From the NCBI GenBank assembly GCA_026000155.1, contig BNYG01000001.1, forward strand, positions 1-64,000: a DNA stretch of 64,000 nt, given 5' to 3'. The stretch comes from Bacteroidia bacterium (GTDB lineage Bacteria > Bacteroidota > Bacteroidia > Bacteroidales > Azobacteroidaceae). Positions 27,214-36,194 of this stretch are shown here, piece after piece. Under the pieces are notes generated by a model that saw only the letters and a list, made by a program, of their open reading frames with translations, made no database searches and was not told where the DNA came from. The position numbers and the translations under genes are program-made. How positions within the stretch are numbered: position 1 is the first letter of the stretch; each line of letters starts with the position of its first letter.

Positions 27214-29298
27214 TCACTTTTTCCCGAATTTCTTTTTCTTATCCGAAAAATCGAAGGTAACTTTGTATTCATCATCGAATTTCAATGCGGCGGGAAATAC
27301 TTTGCCTGCCTTGCTTTTAAAACCGTTAATGACGCCGGTTTTTCCTTTGGTCAGCAGTTCCAAAATCTGCTTGTCGGTCAGTTCCTTTTCACTGACAGTG
27401 CGGAAAACTACCAAACCACAATTTGGGTCGCTGCATTTTGCGACTTTGGGATAAAAGCGGATTGGCGCGGTTTTGCATTTCGGACAAACACACGCATTTT
27501 CATCTGAAACGGTAATCTTGGTATCCAACAATTCCATTGTAATTTGGCGCGTATAGATTTCAATCGTCTTTTGGAACGTTTCCGGTTGCATTTCACCGCG
27601 CTCTATTTGTGCTAATGTATTTTCCCAACTGCCTGTGAGAGCGACATCGGCTATCCGCTTGTCCTTAACAGTTTCATAAACCGTCAATCCTTTTTCGGTG
27701 GGAACAAGCGATTTCTTTTCGCGGACAATGTAATTTCTCGAAAACAGGGTTTCGATAATTGCCGCTCTTGTGGCGGGCGTTCCGATACCGCTTTCTTTCA
27801 TTGCCGCGCGTTCCGCCTCGTTTTCAACCGTTTTTCCTGCGGTTTCCATTTCCGAAAGTAGCGAGGCTTCGGTATGTAAGGGCTTGGGCTTGGTTTGCTT
27901 TTCCAACAGTTCGGATTTGAGGATTGGCAGCGTTTCGCCCTGCGTAACTTCGGGCAGAGCGCCGTCTTCGTCCGTTTCCTCTTTTTCATTAAAGACCGCT
28001 CGCCAACCCGCCTGTTTGATAACAGCACCCTTTGCCTCAAAAACGGTATCGCTACACATTAATATAATAGTAGTTGCATCCTTGACACATTTCTTTGAAA
28101 ATGCCTCCAACATTCTGCCCGCAACCATTTCATAAATGGTTTGTTCTTCGCAGGAAAGGTCTTTGGGTTGATTTTCGGTAATCAAAAGTGCGTGGTGGTC
28201 GGTTACTTTCTTGTCATCGACACAGCGGATATTCAGGATTTGGGTGTCCATTTTAGCGGCATAACCGCCAAAACGCGGGTGCGTTTTCAGACTGTTAATG
28301 AGTTCGGGGATTTCGTCGAATACATCGGCAGAAATATAGCGGCTGCCTGTGCGTGGGTAGGTAATCGCTTTATTTTCATACAGTTTTTGCGCAATGGAAA
28401 GTGTTTTGTCCGCCGAAAAACCGTGTTTGCTGTTTGCCTCTTTTTGCAAAGCGGTTAAATCGTACAATAAAGGCGGCTCTTGATTAACTTCTTTTTTTTC
28501 AACCGTTTGAACTTGCAAAGAATTGCCTTGCAATTTTTGAAATATCGCGTTTGCTGTGTCTTTACGGTCGTATTTTTCACGATTGACAACCGCAAACGGA
28601 ATATTTGCTTTTTCGGTCTGAACCCGGATTTGCCAAAACGGAACAGGCGTAAAATTTTTGTTTTCCAAAAACCGCCGACAAATCATTGCCAGCGTGGGCG
28701 TTTGCACTCGTCCCAACGAATATACGCCGCGCCCTGCGGCAATGCTTAACGCCTGACTTGCATTAATTCCGACAAGCCAGTCAGCTTCTGAACGCGCTTT
28801 GGCTGCATAATACAGGTTGTCGTATTCGCTGCCCGCTTTCAGATTCTGCAAGCCGTCTTTTATGGCTTTATCCGTTAAACTGCTAATCCAAAGCCTGTCA
28901 AAGGGCTTTTTGCAATTCAAATGATTGTATATATATCTAAAAATCAAACATCCTTCTCTTCCCGCATCGGTGGCGACAATAATTTTATCGCAACTGTCGA
29001 AAACATGTTTTATGACCTTTAACTGTTTGAGTGCGCCCGCATCGGGCTTGTATTCCTTGCCGTCCCGCACTTGGCGGGGTTTCAGGATAAATGTTTCAGG
29101 AATAATCGGTAAATTCTCTTTGACAAATCCCGAAAAGCCGTAGTCTTCGGGCATGGCGAGTTGTATCAAATGCCCAAAAGCATACGTTACCATGTAACCG
29201 TTGCCTGTCATAAAACCATCTTCCTTGTGGCTTGCGCCAACGATAGCCGCTATTTCGCGGGCTACGCTCGGTTTCTCTGCTATGATTGCTATCTTCAT
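27214..29298 (-). CDS. topB: Type IA DNA topoisomerase (topoisomerase III)
   Basis: 694 residues. Toprim domain at the start (IAEKPSVAREIAAIVGA, acidic ATDAGREGCLIFRYIY), WLVGINASQALSIAAGRGVYSLGRVQTPTLAMI, and the active-site tyrosine in AITYPRTGSRYIS near residue 315. A four-cysteine zinc ribbon (CPKCKTAPIRFYPKVAKCSDPNCG) and a DUF3945-like tail (LLTKGKTGVINGFKSKAGKVFPAALKFDD) complete it. A TopB homologue is standard cargo of Bacteroidota ICEs and resolves DNA intermediates during transfer or replication. Probably cotranscribed with the DUF4099 gene 25 bases upstream. Confidence 0.95.
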   Translation of the reverse strand: MKIAIIAEKPSVAREIAAIVGASHKEDGFMTGNGYMVTYAFGHLIQLAMPEDYGFSGFVKENLPIIPETFILKPRQVRDGKEYKPDAGALKQLKVIKHVFDSCDKIIVATDAGREGCLIFRYIYNHLNCKKPFDRLWISSLTDKAIKDGLQNLKAGSEYDNLYYAAKARSEADWLVGINASQALSIAAGRGVYSLGRVQTPTLAMICRRFLENKNFTPVPFWQIRVQTEKANIPFAVVNREKYDRKDTANAIFQKLQGNSLQVQTVEKKEVNQEPPLLYDLTALQKEANSKHGFSADKTLSIAQKLYENKAITYPRTGSRYISADVFDEIPELINSLKTHPRFGGYAAKMDTQILNIRCVDDKKVTDHHALLITENQPKDLSCEEQTIYEMVAGRMLEAFSKKCVKDATTIILMCSDTVFEAKGAVIKQAGWRAVFNEKEETDEDGALPEVTQGETLPILKSELLEKQTKPKPLHTEASLLSEMETAGKTVENEAERAAMKESGIGTPATRAAIIETLFSRNYIVREKKSLVPTEKGLTVYETVKDKRIADVALTGSWENTLAQIERGEMQPETFQKTIEIYTRQITMELLDTKITVSDENACVCPKCKTAPIRFYPKVAKCSDPNCGLVVFRTVSEKELTDKQILELLTKGKTGVINGFKSKAGKVFPAALKFDDEYKVTFDFSDKKKKFGKK

Positions 29299-29323
29299 TT
29301 TACTTGGATTTTAGTGGTGAATA

Positions 29324-30748
29324 TTACATTTTTACACCTTTGGATTTTTTGACTTCTTTCTTTTCCTCCTGCTTGGCAGCTTGTTTTTCCGTCTGCTTTT
29401 CGGTGGGTTGCGTTTGACCGCTGTTCAAAGGCTCTTTGATATTTTTGGTAGCTTCGGTGGTGTTGCCGTTATTGTTTTTGGCAACCTGCACCTTGTGGCG
29501 GTCATCGGGAATGACTTTTCCGGCGGCAAGGGCATCCCTGTAATCCTTCGGAAACATGAAATCATATTTTCCGGTTTCCTTATTCAGGGTTATGTAGCCG
29601 CTGTACTTTTTACCGTTGCGGTCTGTCAATTCGCCTGTATGGACGGTCTTTCCCTCGCGTACACTGCTCTGCTGGTCTTCAGTCAGTAGCTTTTTGCGGA
29701 AAGTTTTCGGGGCTTCACCCTGTTTGAGGCTTTGACTTTGTTTCCGGTCATTGTCGAAAACAAGTTCAAAATACCGTTTGTCGGCATTGAACTGAACATT
29801 GGCGGAAAATTGTCTTGAGCCGTCATTGGTAGTCATATTTTCTATCTTTACTTTTTCGCCGTTGCCCAATTTTTCCCTTGTTTCTTCGCTTAACGGAACG
29901 CCTTTGTAGGCATCGGGGACTTTCAGCCATTCCTTGCGGAACGCCACCAATTCATTGGTTTGCTTGTCCAGCGAAATGAGTACCGGCGTTTTTTCACCTT
30001 GCTTAAATTCGGCTTCGACGACACGTCCGAGATTGCCTGTTTTCAACAAATTATCCCTGTCTTCTTTGGTAAATTCAACGCCGAAATAGGGGCGTTCCAA
30101 ATCGGGTTTGTGGCGGATTAAATGAATAGAGGGCGCAAACGTGCCGTCTTCCTGTTTGCGAAGTGAGAAACGCGCGTCTGAGCGTAGCGTTTCGCTGTCG
30201 AATTTCATTGCAACAGGCATCAGGTTTGTTTTCTGATAATCAAGCAGTTTGTCAAGATTGCCTGTTTTTTCGAGACTTTCGCGAGTGATGCCGAATTTTT
30301 CAAACTTTTGCCAATCGACAAGGTCGGGATTAATGGCGTGAGTTTTTGCATCGGCAGCCGCTTGGGATTGTGTTTCTCCCTGTTCCTTTGCCTGTTTTTT
30401 CAAAACATCTTCCGGCTCAATGCGGTGCGCATCCAAACAGTCTTTGTTTTCAGGCTTGTCGGGACTTTTAATCGCCTCATACAGACGTTTTACCGTTTCT
30501 TCCAACTTTTCCAGCGGGGCGCGGTAAAAGTCAAAGCGCGTAGGGTCTTTGATTTGCCGCTTGAAGTTCTCGAAAAAGTTTTCAAGAACGTTGCCGTTTT
30601 TGTCGATTTTCAAAAAATCGGGATTTTCGCTTCCGTCAAGTTTGGTGGATTTGACTTTTCCGTTTTTGTCCAGATTCACGGCATGTAATTCATTGCTGCC
30701 TTTTTCCTTGACCAATAATACATCTTGGTCTTTCAATTTTTCGTTCAT
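29324..30748 (-). CDS. DUF4099/DUF3945 domain ICE protein
   Basis: 474 residues, soluble. The N-terminal ~110 residues belong to ICE-specific proteins of unknown role; residues ~147-270 are DUF4099 (DLVDWQKFEKFGITRESLEKTGNLDKLL, RPYFGVEFTKEDRDNLLKTGNLGR) and the rest DUF3945 repeats (KGVPLSEETREKLGNGEKVKIENM; KKYSGYITLNKETGKYDFMFP). The tail is lysine/glutamate-rich. The family is always found next to topB in Bacteroides ICEs. Its promoter carries a tandem 14-bp repeat also found at the DUF1896 operon. Confidence 0.88.
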   Translation of the reverse strand: MNEKLKDQDVLLVKEKGSNELHAVNLDKNGKVKSTKLDGSENPDFLKIDKNGNVLENFFENFKRQIKDPTRFDFYRAPLEKLEETVKRLYEAIKSPDKPENKDCLDAHRIEPEDVLKKQAKEQGETQSQAAADAKTHAINPDLVDWQKFEKFGITRESLEKTGNLDKLLDYQKTNLMPVAMKFDSETLRSDARFSLRKQEDGTFAPSIHLIRHKPDLERPYFGVEFTKEDRDNLLKTGNLGRVVEAEFKQGEKTPVLISLDKQTNELVAFRKEWLKVPDAYKGVPLSEETREKLGNGEKVKIENMTTNDGSRQFSANVQFNADKRYFELVFDNDRKQSQSLKQGEAPKTFRKKLLTEDQQSSVREGKTVHTGELTDRNGKKYSGYITLNKETGKYDFMFPKDYRDALAAGKVIPDDRHKVQVAKNNNGNTTEATKNIKEPLNSGQTQPTEKQTEKQAAKQEEKKEVKKSKGVKM

Positions 30749-30789
30749 ATTACTTCAATTTTATAAGTTACGCCAATAGCGACGCGGCG

Positions 30790-30870
30790 CAAAAGTAAAT
30801 GAACAAAGATTGTGGAAAAAGGAGTTTTAGAAAAGTGGCAGGGGTTTGCGCGTGTGTGGCAGGGGTTTGC
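30790..30870 (-). promoter_or_regulatory. Promoter of DUF4099-topB operon with tandem GCAAACCCCTGCCA boxes
   Basis: Minus-strand -7 box TACTTTTG (complement at 30790-30797) and, farther upstream, two identical 14-bp boxes at 30836-30849 and 30857-30870, 21 bp apart. The same pair lies before the DUF1896 gene at 45825-45860 in the same relative orientation. Confidence 0.7.
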
Positions 30871-30913
30871 ACAGCCCGTGTAAAATATCGCTCAATTAAT
30901 CCTTTTTCGTGTC

Positions 30914-30979
30914 GTTGGGATATTCATTATGCCGTTGGGAGAAAAAAATTGCGACGGCTTTGGACGGGCGGTAATTTTG
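30914..30979 (+). promoter_or_regulatory. LytTR-type operator and promoter of the apyrase gene
   Basis: GTTGGGA boxes at 30914-30920 and 30934-30940 (20-bp period), a 7-base gap, a weak -33 (ATTG, 30948-30951), a 20-base spacer and a perfect -7 box TAATTTTG (30972-30979). The weak -33 next to the boxes is what one expects at an activator-dependent promoter. Confidence 0.8.
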
Positions 30980-31066
30980 TGGCGGAGATTTGTAAATCGA
31001 CAAAACAGCGGATTCCGAAAAGCTGGATATTGAAAAGAGTAGGAGAATTTAATTATAAGAAAACGT

Positions 31067-32137
31067 ATGAAAAATGTATTGAAATTTCAAGTTAAAGCAT
31101 TTGCATTAATGGCAATACTCCTGATAAGTATTGTGGGTACTCTGTCGGCGGAAAAAATTGCAATTATTGATGCTGGAAGTTCGGGGTCAAGGTTGTATGT
31201 GTATGATGTCAATAAAAATGAAGGTAAAATTAGCATTGTTTATCCTTCTACCCCGGAACAGAAGGACAACTCAAAAGGGAGAGCATTATCCGGTGTTGCT
31301 AATCATAATGACAGTGTCAGAGTTTTTTTGCAAACAATGACAGATATGTATGATAGTGGTAATAATGCAGAAAAAATACCACTGTATGTCTTGGCAACTG
31401 CCGGGATGCGGCTGGTAGATGAAGATAAAGCCAATTCAATTTACAATATGATGCATAGTCAACCAAGAGAGTATAACCGTTTTCGTTTAGTTACAGCCAT
31501 GACCATTTCCGGACGATACGAAGGACTTTATGCGTGGATTGCGGCGAACTACAAAAATGGGAGTTTAGGATTTAGTACTTCGACACCCGAAAAGCCATTG
31601 ACTTATACCGGCATCACGCATGGTATTCTTGAAATTGGAGGAGCTTCTATGCAAATAGCATTTGCAGCGAATGAGAAGTGTGCTACTTGCATATCTCGTA
31701 AAGGGTTTGCTCATATTTACAGTAAAAGTTATCTTGGAGGCGGAGTAGATAAAGTTTATGATAAACACAGAAATGAAAATCCGCCTGTTTTTACCGAAGT
31801 ACCAAATCCAAAGGACGTGAGCAATTTATATGGTAGCGACTTAAAATTTATCGGACTGGGAAGACCAATTGGAACAGTGCTTAAGGAAGCGAAAAGCAAT
31901 AGCAATAGCGTTGAAGATTTAAAGAGATATGCAGATTCACTTCCAAATAATGATTCACCAGTCAACTTTCACCCGTGGATAAATGCCCAATATATCGTTT
32001 GGGTCGTTAAGTCGTTGAATTTAGGTAGGAAATTATCAAAACCAGACAAAGAGTCTGATTGGACAGAAGGGGCAGCCTTGGATATTCTTATCAATAACAT
32101 GCCGCCAGAAAAGTTTGATTATCAGAATCAAAACTAA
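31067..32137 (+). CDS. Secreted apyrase (GDA1/CD39 nucleoside phosphatase family)
   Basis: 356 residues; predicted to hydrolyse nucleoside tri- and diphosphates outside the cytoplasm. A signal peptide (AFALMAILLISIVGTLSA, cut near residue 28) is followed by the apyrase conserved regions in order: ACR1 DAGSSGSRLYVY, ACR2 LATAGMRLV, ACR3 ISGRYEGLYAWIAANY, ACR4 LEIGGASMQIAF and ACR5-like WTEGAALDILIN. The ACR3 glutamate is present, so it should be active. This family is mostly eukaryotic, with scattered bacterial members such as those of Legionella. Single gene with a LytTR-type promoter and a double terminator. It could remove extracellular ATP sensed by a host. Confidence 0.9.
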   Translation: MKNVLKFQVKAFALMAILLISIVGTLSAEKIAIIDAGSSGSRLYVYDVNKNEGKISIVYPSTPEQKDNSKGRALSGVANHNDSVRVFLQTMTDMYDSGNNAEKIPLYVLATAGMRLVDEDKANSIYNMMHSQPREYNRFRLVTAMTISGRYEGLYAWIAANYKNGSLGFSTSTPEKPLTYTGITHGILEIGGASMQIAFAANEKCATCISRKGFAHIYSKSYLGGGVDKVYDKHRNENPPVFTEVPNPKDVSNLYGSDLKFIGLGRPIGTVLKEAKSNSNSVEDLKRYADSLPNNDSPVNFHPWINAQYIVWVVKSLNLGRKLSKPDKESDWTEGAALDILINNMPPEKFDYQNQN

Positions 32138-32167
32138 ACTGTATTTGCAAAGTTAGTATTTTGATAT

Positions 32168-32280
32168 AATCATCCTTAATGCTCGCATTATTGCCGAACA
32201 TTGAGGATGATTATTGTATTAACAGTTCAGGCGATTATAAGAATAAAATCGGCTTCTCAAACAAATGAGAAGCCGATTTT
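32168..32280. terminator. Double terminator between apyrase and muramidase genes
   Basis: Hairpin 1 (32168-32212): 14-base arms with one mismatch. Hairpin 2 (32245-32280): perfect 15-base arms (AAAATCGGCTTCTCA) with A/T tails on both sides. It serves convergent genes. Confidence 0.85.
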
Positions 32281-32321
32281 GTTGAGGATATAACATCTAT
32301 TCTTATCGGTTAATGCTCTCC

Positions 32322-32933
32322 TCAATGCAGCTTATATTTCAAATAAGCGTTTTGAAGTTTCTCGTCATACCGATTTTGCTTGTAGCCCGCCCCATTGTAT
32401 TTGGCGGCAAACACTGCCCAGTCCAGATTCCTGAGCGGTTTGTCGATTCCTGTATTTTTCAGGAAACGGGCAAAACTCCGCAAATGGTTGTTGGAATCCG
32501 ACTTAATGGCATCCACATACTCCCGTACCGTGTTGTATCCGCATAATTTGTGATTGAAACCCATGATTTGGAACATCCCCCACGAGGCAGAACACAAGGC
32601 GGCTTCTTCTTCAATAGTGGCGGCTTTGTTCAACCGGTCGTATTCGGCAACGCCTCCCTTATAGCTCGATTTGTCCCACTTTGGGAAAAGTACGTCGCTG
32701 TAATCGGCTTGATATTTTTCAGGGTTAATACCTCTTTTTTTGAGTTCCTGCCAGAAAATATGCCCTTCGAACAGAATAATGGGACGTCCGTCTTTGAGGA
32801 ATCCCGAACGTCCGCCCGATTCAATTTCGCACACGGCGCGGATAGCAGCATCTTCCACATTCAGCAATCGCGCAGTTTCTTCGTAAACCTCAGAGACTGT
32901 CCGCCCCTGACCTTCTTTCATTAATACATCCAT
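32322..32933 (-). CDS. Endolysin-like N-acetylmuramidase (DUF3380 type)
   Basis: 203 residues matching the phage-type N-acetylmuramidase domain: EVYEETARLLNVEDAAIRAVCEIESGGRSGFL with the catalytic glutamate in CEIESGG, RPIILFEGHIFWQEL, ASWGMFQIMGFNHKLCGY and AAKYNGAGYKQNRYDEKL. It has no signal peptide, so by itself it would stay in the cytoplasm like a phage endolysin. It is the last gene of a three-gene operon with a fascin-like protein and a 799-residue protein. A role in releasing those proteins by lysis of producing cells is possible, but no holin gene is visible. Confidence 0.85.
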   Translation of the reverse strand: MDVLMKEGQGRTVSEVYEETARLLNVEDAAIRAVCEIESGGRSGFLKDGRPIILFEGHIFWQELKKRGINPEKYQADYSDVLFPKWDKSSYKGGVAEYDRLNKAATIEEEAALCSASWGMFQIMGFNHKLCGYNTVREYVDAIKSDSNNHLRSFARFLKNTGIDKPLRNLDWAVFAAKYNGAGYKQNRYDEKLQNAYLKYKLH

Positions 32934-33032
32934 TTTGAAAACAAATAAATTGTTGATACTATTACATGTGTTAAAGTCTCGCTCTGCCCTGTTGGCAACG
33001 GCGAGGCTAATACGTCTATTTTACAGTAGTAT

Positions 33033-33488
33033 TTACGAAAAATAGAACTCTGTGATGAACACTTCCCATTCTTTGGCAAGTTCCTTGTTGGCTTCCACAC
33101 GACCGTTGGGTTGGGCGGACAGATACTTCCCGAAGTATGACTTCAGAGCAACCGTATTGCAACCCTGTTGTTCCAGTGTCCAAGTTTCCCAAATGTCTAA
33201 CTTGTCGCGATTCCATTCCACGGAACCGTTAGGTTGGGCGGATAAGAATTTCCCCGACGTTGATTGCAGTCCGAATTTGCCGTTCCCGGTAGGAATCAAC
33301 TGGATAACTTCCATTGGACCCGGGAGGCGAGCGGTAAGTTTGACTGTTCCGTCGGATTGCGCCGAAAGAAATTGTCCGTGAACCGATTGCAGTGAAAATT
33401 TTTGGGAGGTTTCAGGAGCGTTTATTCCCGGGATAAGCACACCGGCTCCATGGATGACTTTTTCGGTCAAATCTTTTAATTTGTTCAT
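33033..33488 (-). CDS. Fascin-like beta-trefoil protein
   Basis: 151 residues with three ~40-residue repeats of the fascin/actin-crosslinking-like trefoil: SVHGQFLSAQSDGTVKL, STSGKFLSAQPNGSVEW and SYFGKYLSAQPNGRVEA. No signal peptide. Single trefoils of this kind bind carbohydrates or other proteins; in eukaryotes they bundle actin. It lies 99 bases upstream of the muramidase and 89 downstream of the 799-aa gene, all on one strand. I infer it is a binding partner of the large protein or an adhesive subunit of a released complex. Confidence 0.8.
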   Translation of the reverse strand: MNKLKDLTEKVIHGAGVLIPGINAPETSQKFSLQSVHGQFLSAQSDGTVKLTARLPGPMEVIQLIPTGNGKFGLQSTSGKFLSAQPNGSVEWNRDKLDIWETWTLEQQGCNTVALKSYFGKYLSAQPNGRVEANKELAKEWEVFITEFYFS

Positions 33489-33577
33489 AAATAAAATTTG
33501 TTATTGTTTACCCGCTCTTTCCGGCAGAGGGAATTTCCGTTGCTACTCTTTTCGGGATTTTCGCTGTCTCCTCACTT

Positions 33578-35977
33578 TTATTCGCTTACCGCCGTCTGCG
33601 TTTCGCTGTTTTCTACAACGGCTTTACTGTCTGTCGGCATCTGGTTAAGCGTCTTAAATATGTCTGTTTCAATCGCTTTATATGTCTGAGCATTATCTTT
33701 GGACGTAAACTCGAGGAACCAACCCATTATTTGTGGGCCGGGAATGCGTATATAGAAAAAGTTACCGGAGCTTCCGAAATACGCCGACTCGCTTTGACTG
33801 TTGCTGGCTTTTGAATTGCTTGCCCTGAAGCCGAAAATGCCGCCGCTATTTTCACTGTTTTCTTTCATATATTCCTTGTTTGATGCGCTCTCTTCAGCAT
33901 TGGATTCGACTCGGATAGTAATGTCTTTAACAATTACAAAACCGGTGGGAAAGGCGGGTAACAGATATTTTAGGTTGGCATCATGGTCATCGGTATATTG
34001 CAGACTATTCTTGAATGTGTTGCAATCAGCTTTATGTACGGTGCTTTTATCTATATTGCCGCCGCTGCAACGCATATCTGCTAAACGAAAATAATTGTGG
34101 CTGAGCTTGAAAATAGTGGGATTGAACCATCCACCGCGCTCGAAGGTAACTTTTTTGGCACGGAAACCAATTTCGAGTTTGCTGGACAATGCCGAATGTT
34201 TTTCAATCTCACTGGCTTTTTGAGAAGAGTGGCTGCCGCCGACCGAAAAGAACCATCCGCCCAGTTTGAAACTACTGTTCTCGACAGAGGATGTGCTTTC
34301 ATTCTTGTCGTCTTTTTCTGTCATTTCAGCCTTGATGATAACGTCCATAAAGTCGGAATCGGACGAATCGGATGAACTTGAATCTATCATCAAAGGCGGA
34401 TTTAACAACGATTCGATTTTGGCAAGCCTTTTTTGGATCTTCCCATACTCAGGTTTACTTTTATTTTCGTCAGGTGTGTCATTTATTTCCTTCGTGAGTT
34501 TCGCTTTTTCCTCATTCAGTTTTTCTTTACTTTTTCCTATCAAATCTTTGATGTCGGGGTCGGTATCATCGTTCTCGTTTTTTGCTTCTTCGGCAATAAC
34601 GCCGCTTACCAGTGGGGCAAGAAATTTGAGGTCGGCTTCAAGCTGGTCTATTTGTTCCTGCACACGCTGTCTGAGTAACCGTTTGTCTTTCACTTTGGCT
34701 TCCGAGTATTCCATAAGTGCATCGTTGGCTACTTTTTGTGCCGTCAAAGCCTTTTGTTGCGTCTCAAAGGTGGCAACCATGTTTTCGCTGATGCTGCCGA
34801 TAGAATCGCCAATAATGTTAAGTACTTTCGTCTTGGAACTTTGAAGTGTTGGCTTTCCATTTGCACTTGTTAATGTCGTAATGGCGTCACTTGCATTAGC
34901 AGTGGGGTCAACGGCTTTAAATATTTTTATGGCGGTGTTTACCGCTTCCACTGCACCTTTGCCGTATTGAGTAATCAGTTCTGATTCAATATCAGATACT
35001 TTTTGGGCAGCTGCATCTGCTGCCTTTTTCAGTTCGTCCTGTTTGTTTACCGGAATTTCCGTGATGCCGATTTCTGCCAATTGCGCCTTGAGAGAATTGA
35101 GCCGTTTGTTTTTAGCCCTGAAGTCTGCCATCAGACTTTCGGTGGTCATGGTCAAATCTTTGGGGCTGACATTGGGACGGAGCGATTTTGCCCAGTTGCT
35201 CGGCTGAAATTGCACGGGATAAATGTCGCTCGAACCATCAAGCGAGCGACGCAGGCTGGAGCGCATTTTCTGCTTGGTTTCTTCCAGCACTTCGGCGGGC
35301 GATGATACATTGAGGAACCCCAGCAAAGTAAGCACCTCGTGATAGTGACCGCGCACCACGGCATCATTGAACAAATTGTTAATGGTTTCTTCTTTTACCA
35401 GACCTTCGGACGATAGCCATTTGGAAAAGGAATCCAATGATTCCTCTCTTTTTGGGGAAGACTTGGCATCGTCATATTTAGCCGTTTTTTCTTCGTACCA
35501 TTTGTTGCGCCCTTCGAGAAATTTTCCGTAAAGTTCCTTGGCAATGTGCATACGCGAAGCGCGTTGCTTATTGCCGTTTTCATCATCATAGTCAATTTCT
35601 TCCAGCAGCCAGTTCCGTAATTCCCGCTGGTCGGAAACAAACGGTTTAAGCGTGTCAAGTTTTGGGACATAGTTGTTAAGCAGAGTGTTGAACACTGTCG
35701 AGAGTTTTTCGCCGTTGGGACCCTGTACGATAGGCGAAATATCGAAAAGCTGGTTGGACAATGTAAATTCTGCTTCCTGAACCGGATAGGGTTTAGTTAG
35801 CACACTGTAGCAACCGTTGTCGTCGTACTCGTAAGTACGGTTGTTAAGACCACGAGCCGGAAATTCCATTGTAAACAGTTGATTACCGGCACCAAAGAGT
35901 TCGTTAATCTTGTCATAGATAACGGACATTACGTCCATTGTCGTTGTTTTTTGTAATTTTTCAAGAGGAGATTCCAT
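33578..35977 (-). CDS. Unrecognised 799-aa protein, first gene of LytTR-controlled operon
   Basis: No family recognised. Residues 1-275 are mixed alpha/beta with an aromatic N-terminus (FGAGNQLFTMEFPARGLN). Residues ~280-335, 400-455 and 480-525 look like coiled-coil (EQIDQLEADLKFLAPL, KSKEKLNEEKAKLTKEI). An acidic serine cluster (SSSSDSSDSD, ~533-542) leads into a C-terminal beta-rich domain with repeated glycine/aromatic motifs (FKLGGWFFSVGGS, ERGGWFNPTIFKL, GGIFGFRAS, IPGPQIMGWFLEFTS). No signal peptide or membrane helix. The layout of a long coiled-coil between two globular ends, next to a trefoil and an endolysin, recalls toxin or particle-forming proteins, but this is inference only. 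Confidence 0.75.
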   Translation of the reverse strand: MESPLEKLQKTTTMDVMSVIYDKINELFGAGNQLFTMEFPARGLNNRTYEYDDNGCYSVLTKPYPVQEAEFTLSNQLFDISPIVQGPNGEKLSTVFNTLLNNYVPKLDTLKPFVSDQRELRNWLLEEIDYDDENGNKQRASRMHIAKELYGKFLEGRNKWYEEKTAKYDDAKSSPKREESLDSFSKWLSSEGLVKEETINNLFNDAVVRGHYHEVLTLLGFLNVSSPAEVLEETKQKMRSSLRRSLDGSSDIYPVQFQPSNWAKSLRPNVSPKDLTMTTESLMADFRAKNKRLNSLKAQLAEIGITEIPVNKQDELKKAADAAAQKVSDIESELITQYGKGAVEAVNTAIKIFKAVDPTANASDAITTLTSANGKPTLQSSKTKVLNIIGDSIGSISENMVATFETQQKALTAQKVANDALMEYSEAKVKDKRLLRQRVQEQIDQLEADLKFLAPLVSGVIAEEAKNENDDTDPDIKDLIGKSKEKLNEEKAKLTKEINDTPDENKSKPEYGKIQKRLAKIESLLNPPLMIDSSSSDSSDSDFMDVIIKAEMTEKDDKNESTSSVENSSFKLGGWFFSVGGSHSSQKASEIEKHSALSSKLEIGFRAKKVTFERGGWFNPTIFKLSHNYFRLADMRCSGGNIDKSTVHKADCNTFKNSLQYTDDHDANLKYLLPAFPTGFVIVKDITIRVESNAEESASNKEYMKENSENSGGIFGFRASNSKASNSQSESAYFGSSGNFFYIRIPGPQIMGWFLEFTSKDNAQTYKAIETDIFKTLNQMPTDSKAVVENSETQTAVSE

Positions 35978-36026
35978 GTTATGTTTCCTTTCTGTTTTTA
36001 TGTGAATAAAAAATATTTAACTGTCA

Positions 36027-36092
36027 CAAAAATACGGAGACTGTTACTTCCTCTCAAACTTTTTCTCCCAACAACCGTTTTAATATCCCAAC
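36027..36092 (-). promoter_or_regulatory. LytTR-type operator and promoter of the 799-aa operon
   Basis: Read on the minus strand: GTTGGGA boxes at 36092-36086 and 36072-36066 (20-bp period), 7-base gap, -33 TTTG (36058-36055), 20-base spacer and perfect -7 TATTTTTG (36034-36027). Transcription should start about 45 bases before the ATG at 35977. Confidence 0.85.
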
Positions 36093-36128
36093 AGCACTTT
36101 TACACGCCCGTTAATCTCCATTTATGTC

Positions 36129-36194
36129 GTTGGGATATTCATTGTGCCGTTGGGATAATTTCTTTCCGGGTCGGCAAAAGTCAGCGTACATTTG
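36129..36194 (+). promoter_or_regulatory. LytTR-type operator and promoter facing the fimbrial operon
   Basis: Mirror image of the neighbouring minus-strand promoter: GTTGGGA boxes at 36129-36135 and 36149-36155, 7-base gap, -33 TTTC, 20-base spacer and perfect -7 TACATTTG (36187-36194). It would produce a leader of about 475 bases ahead of the DUF3575 gene. Confidence 0.8.
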
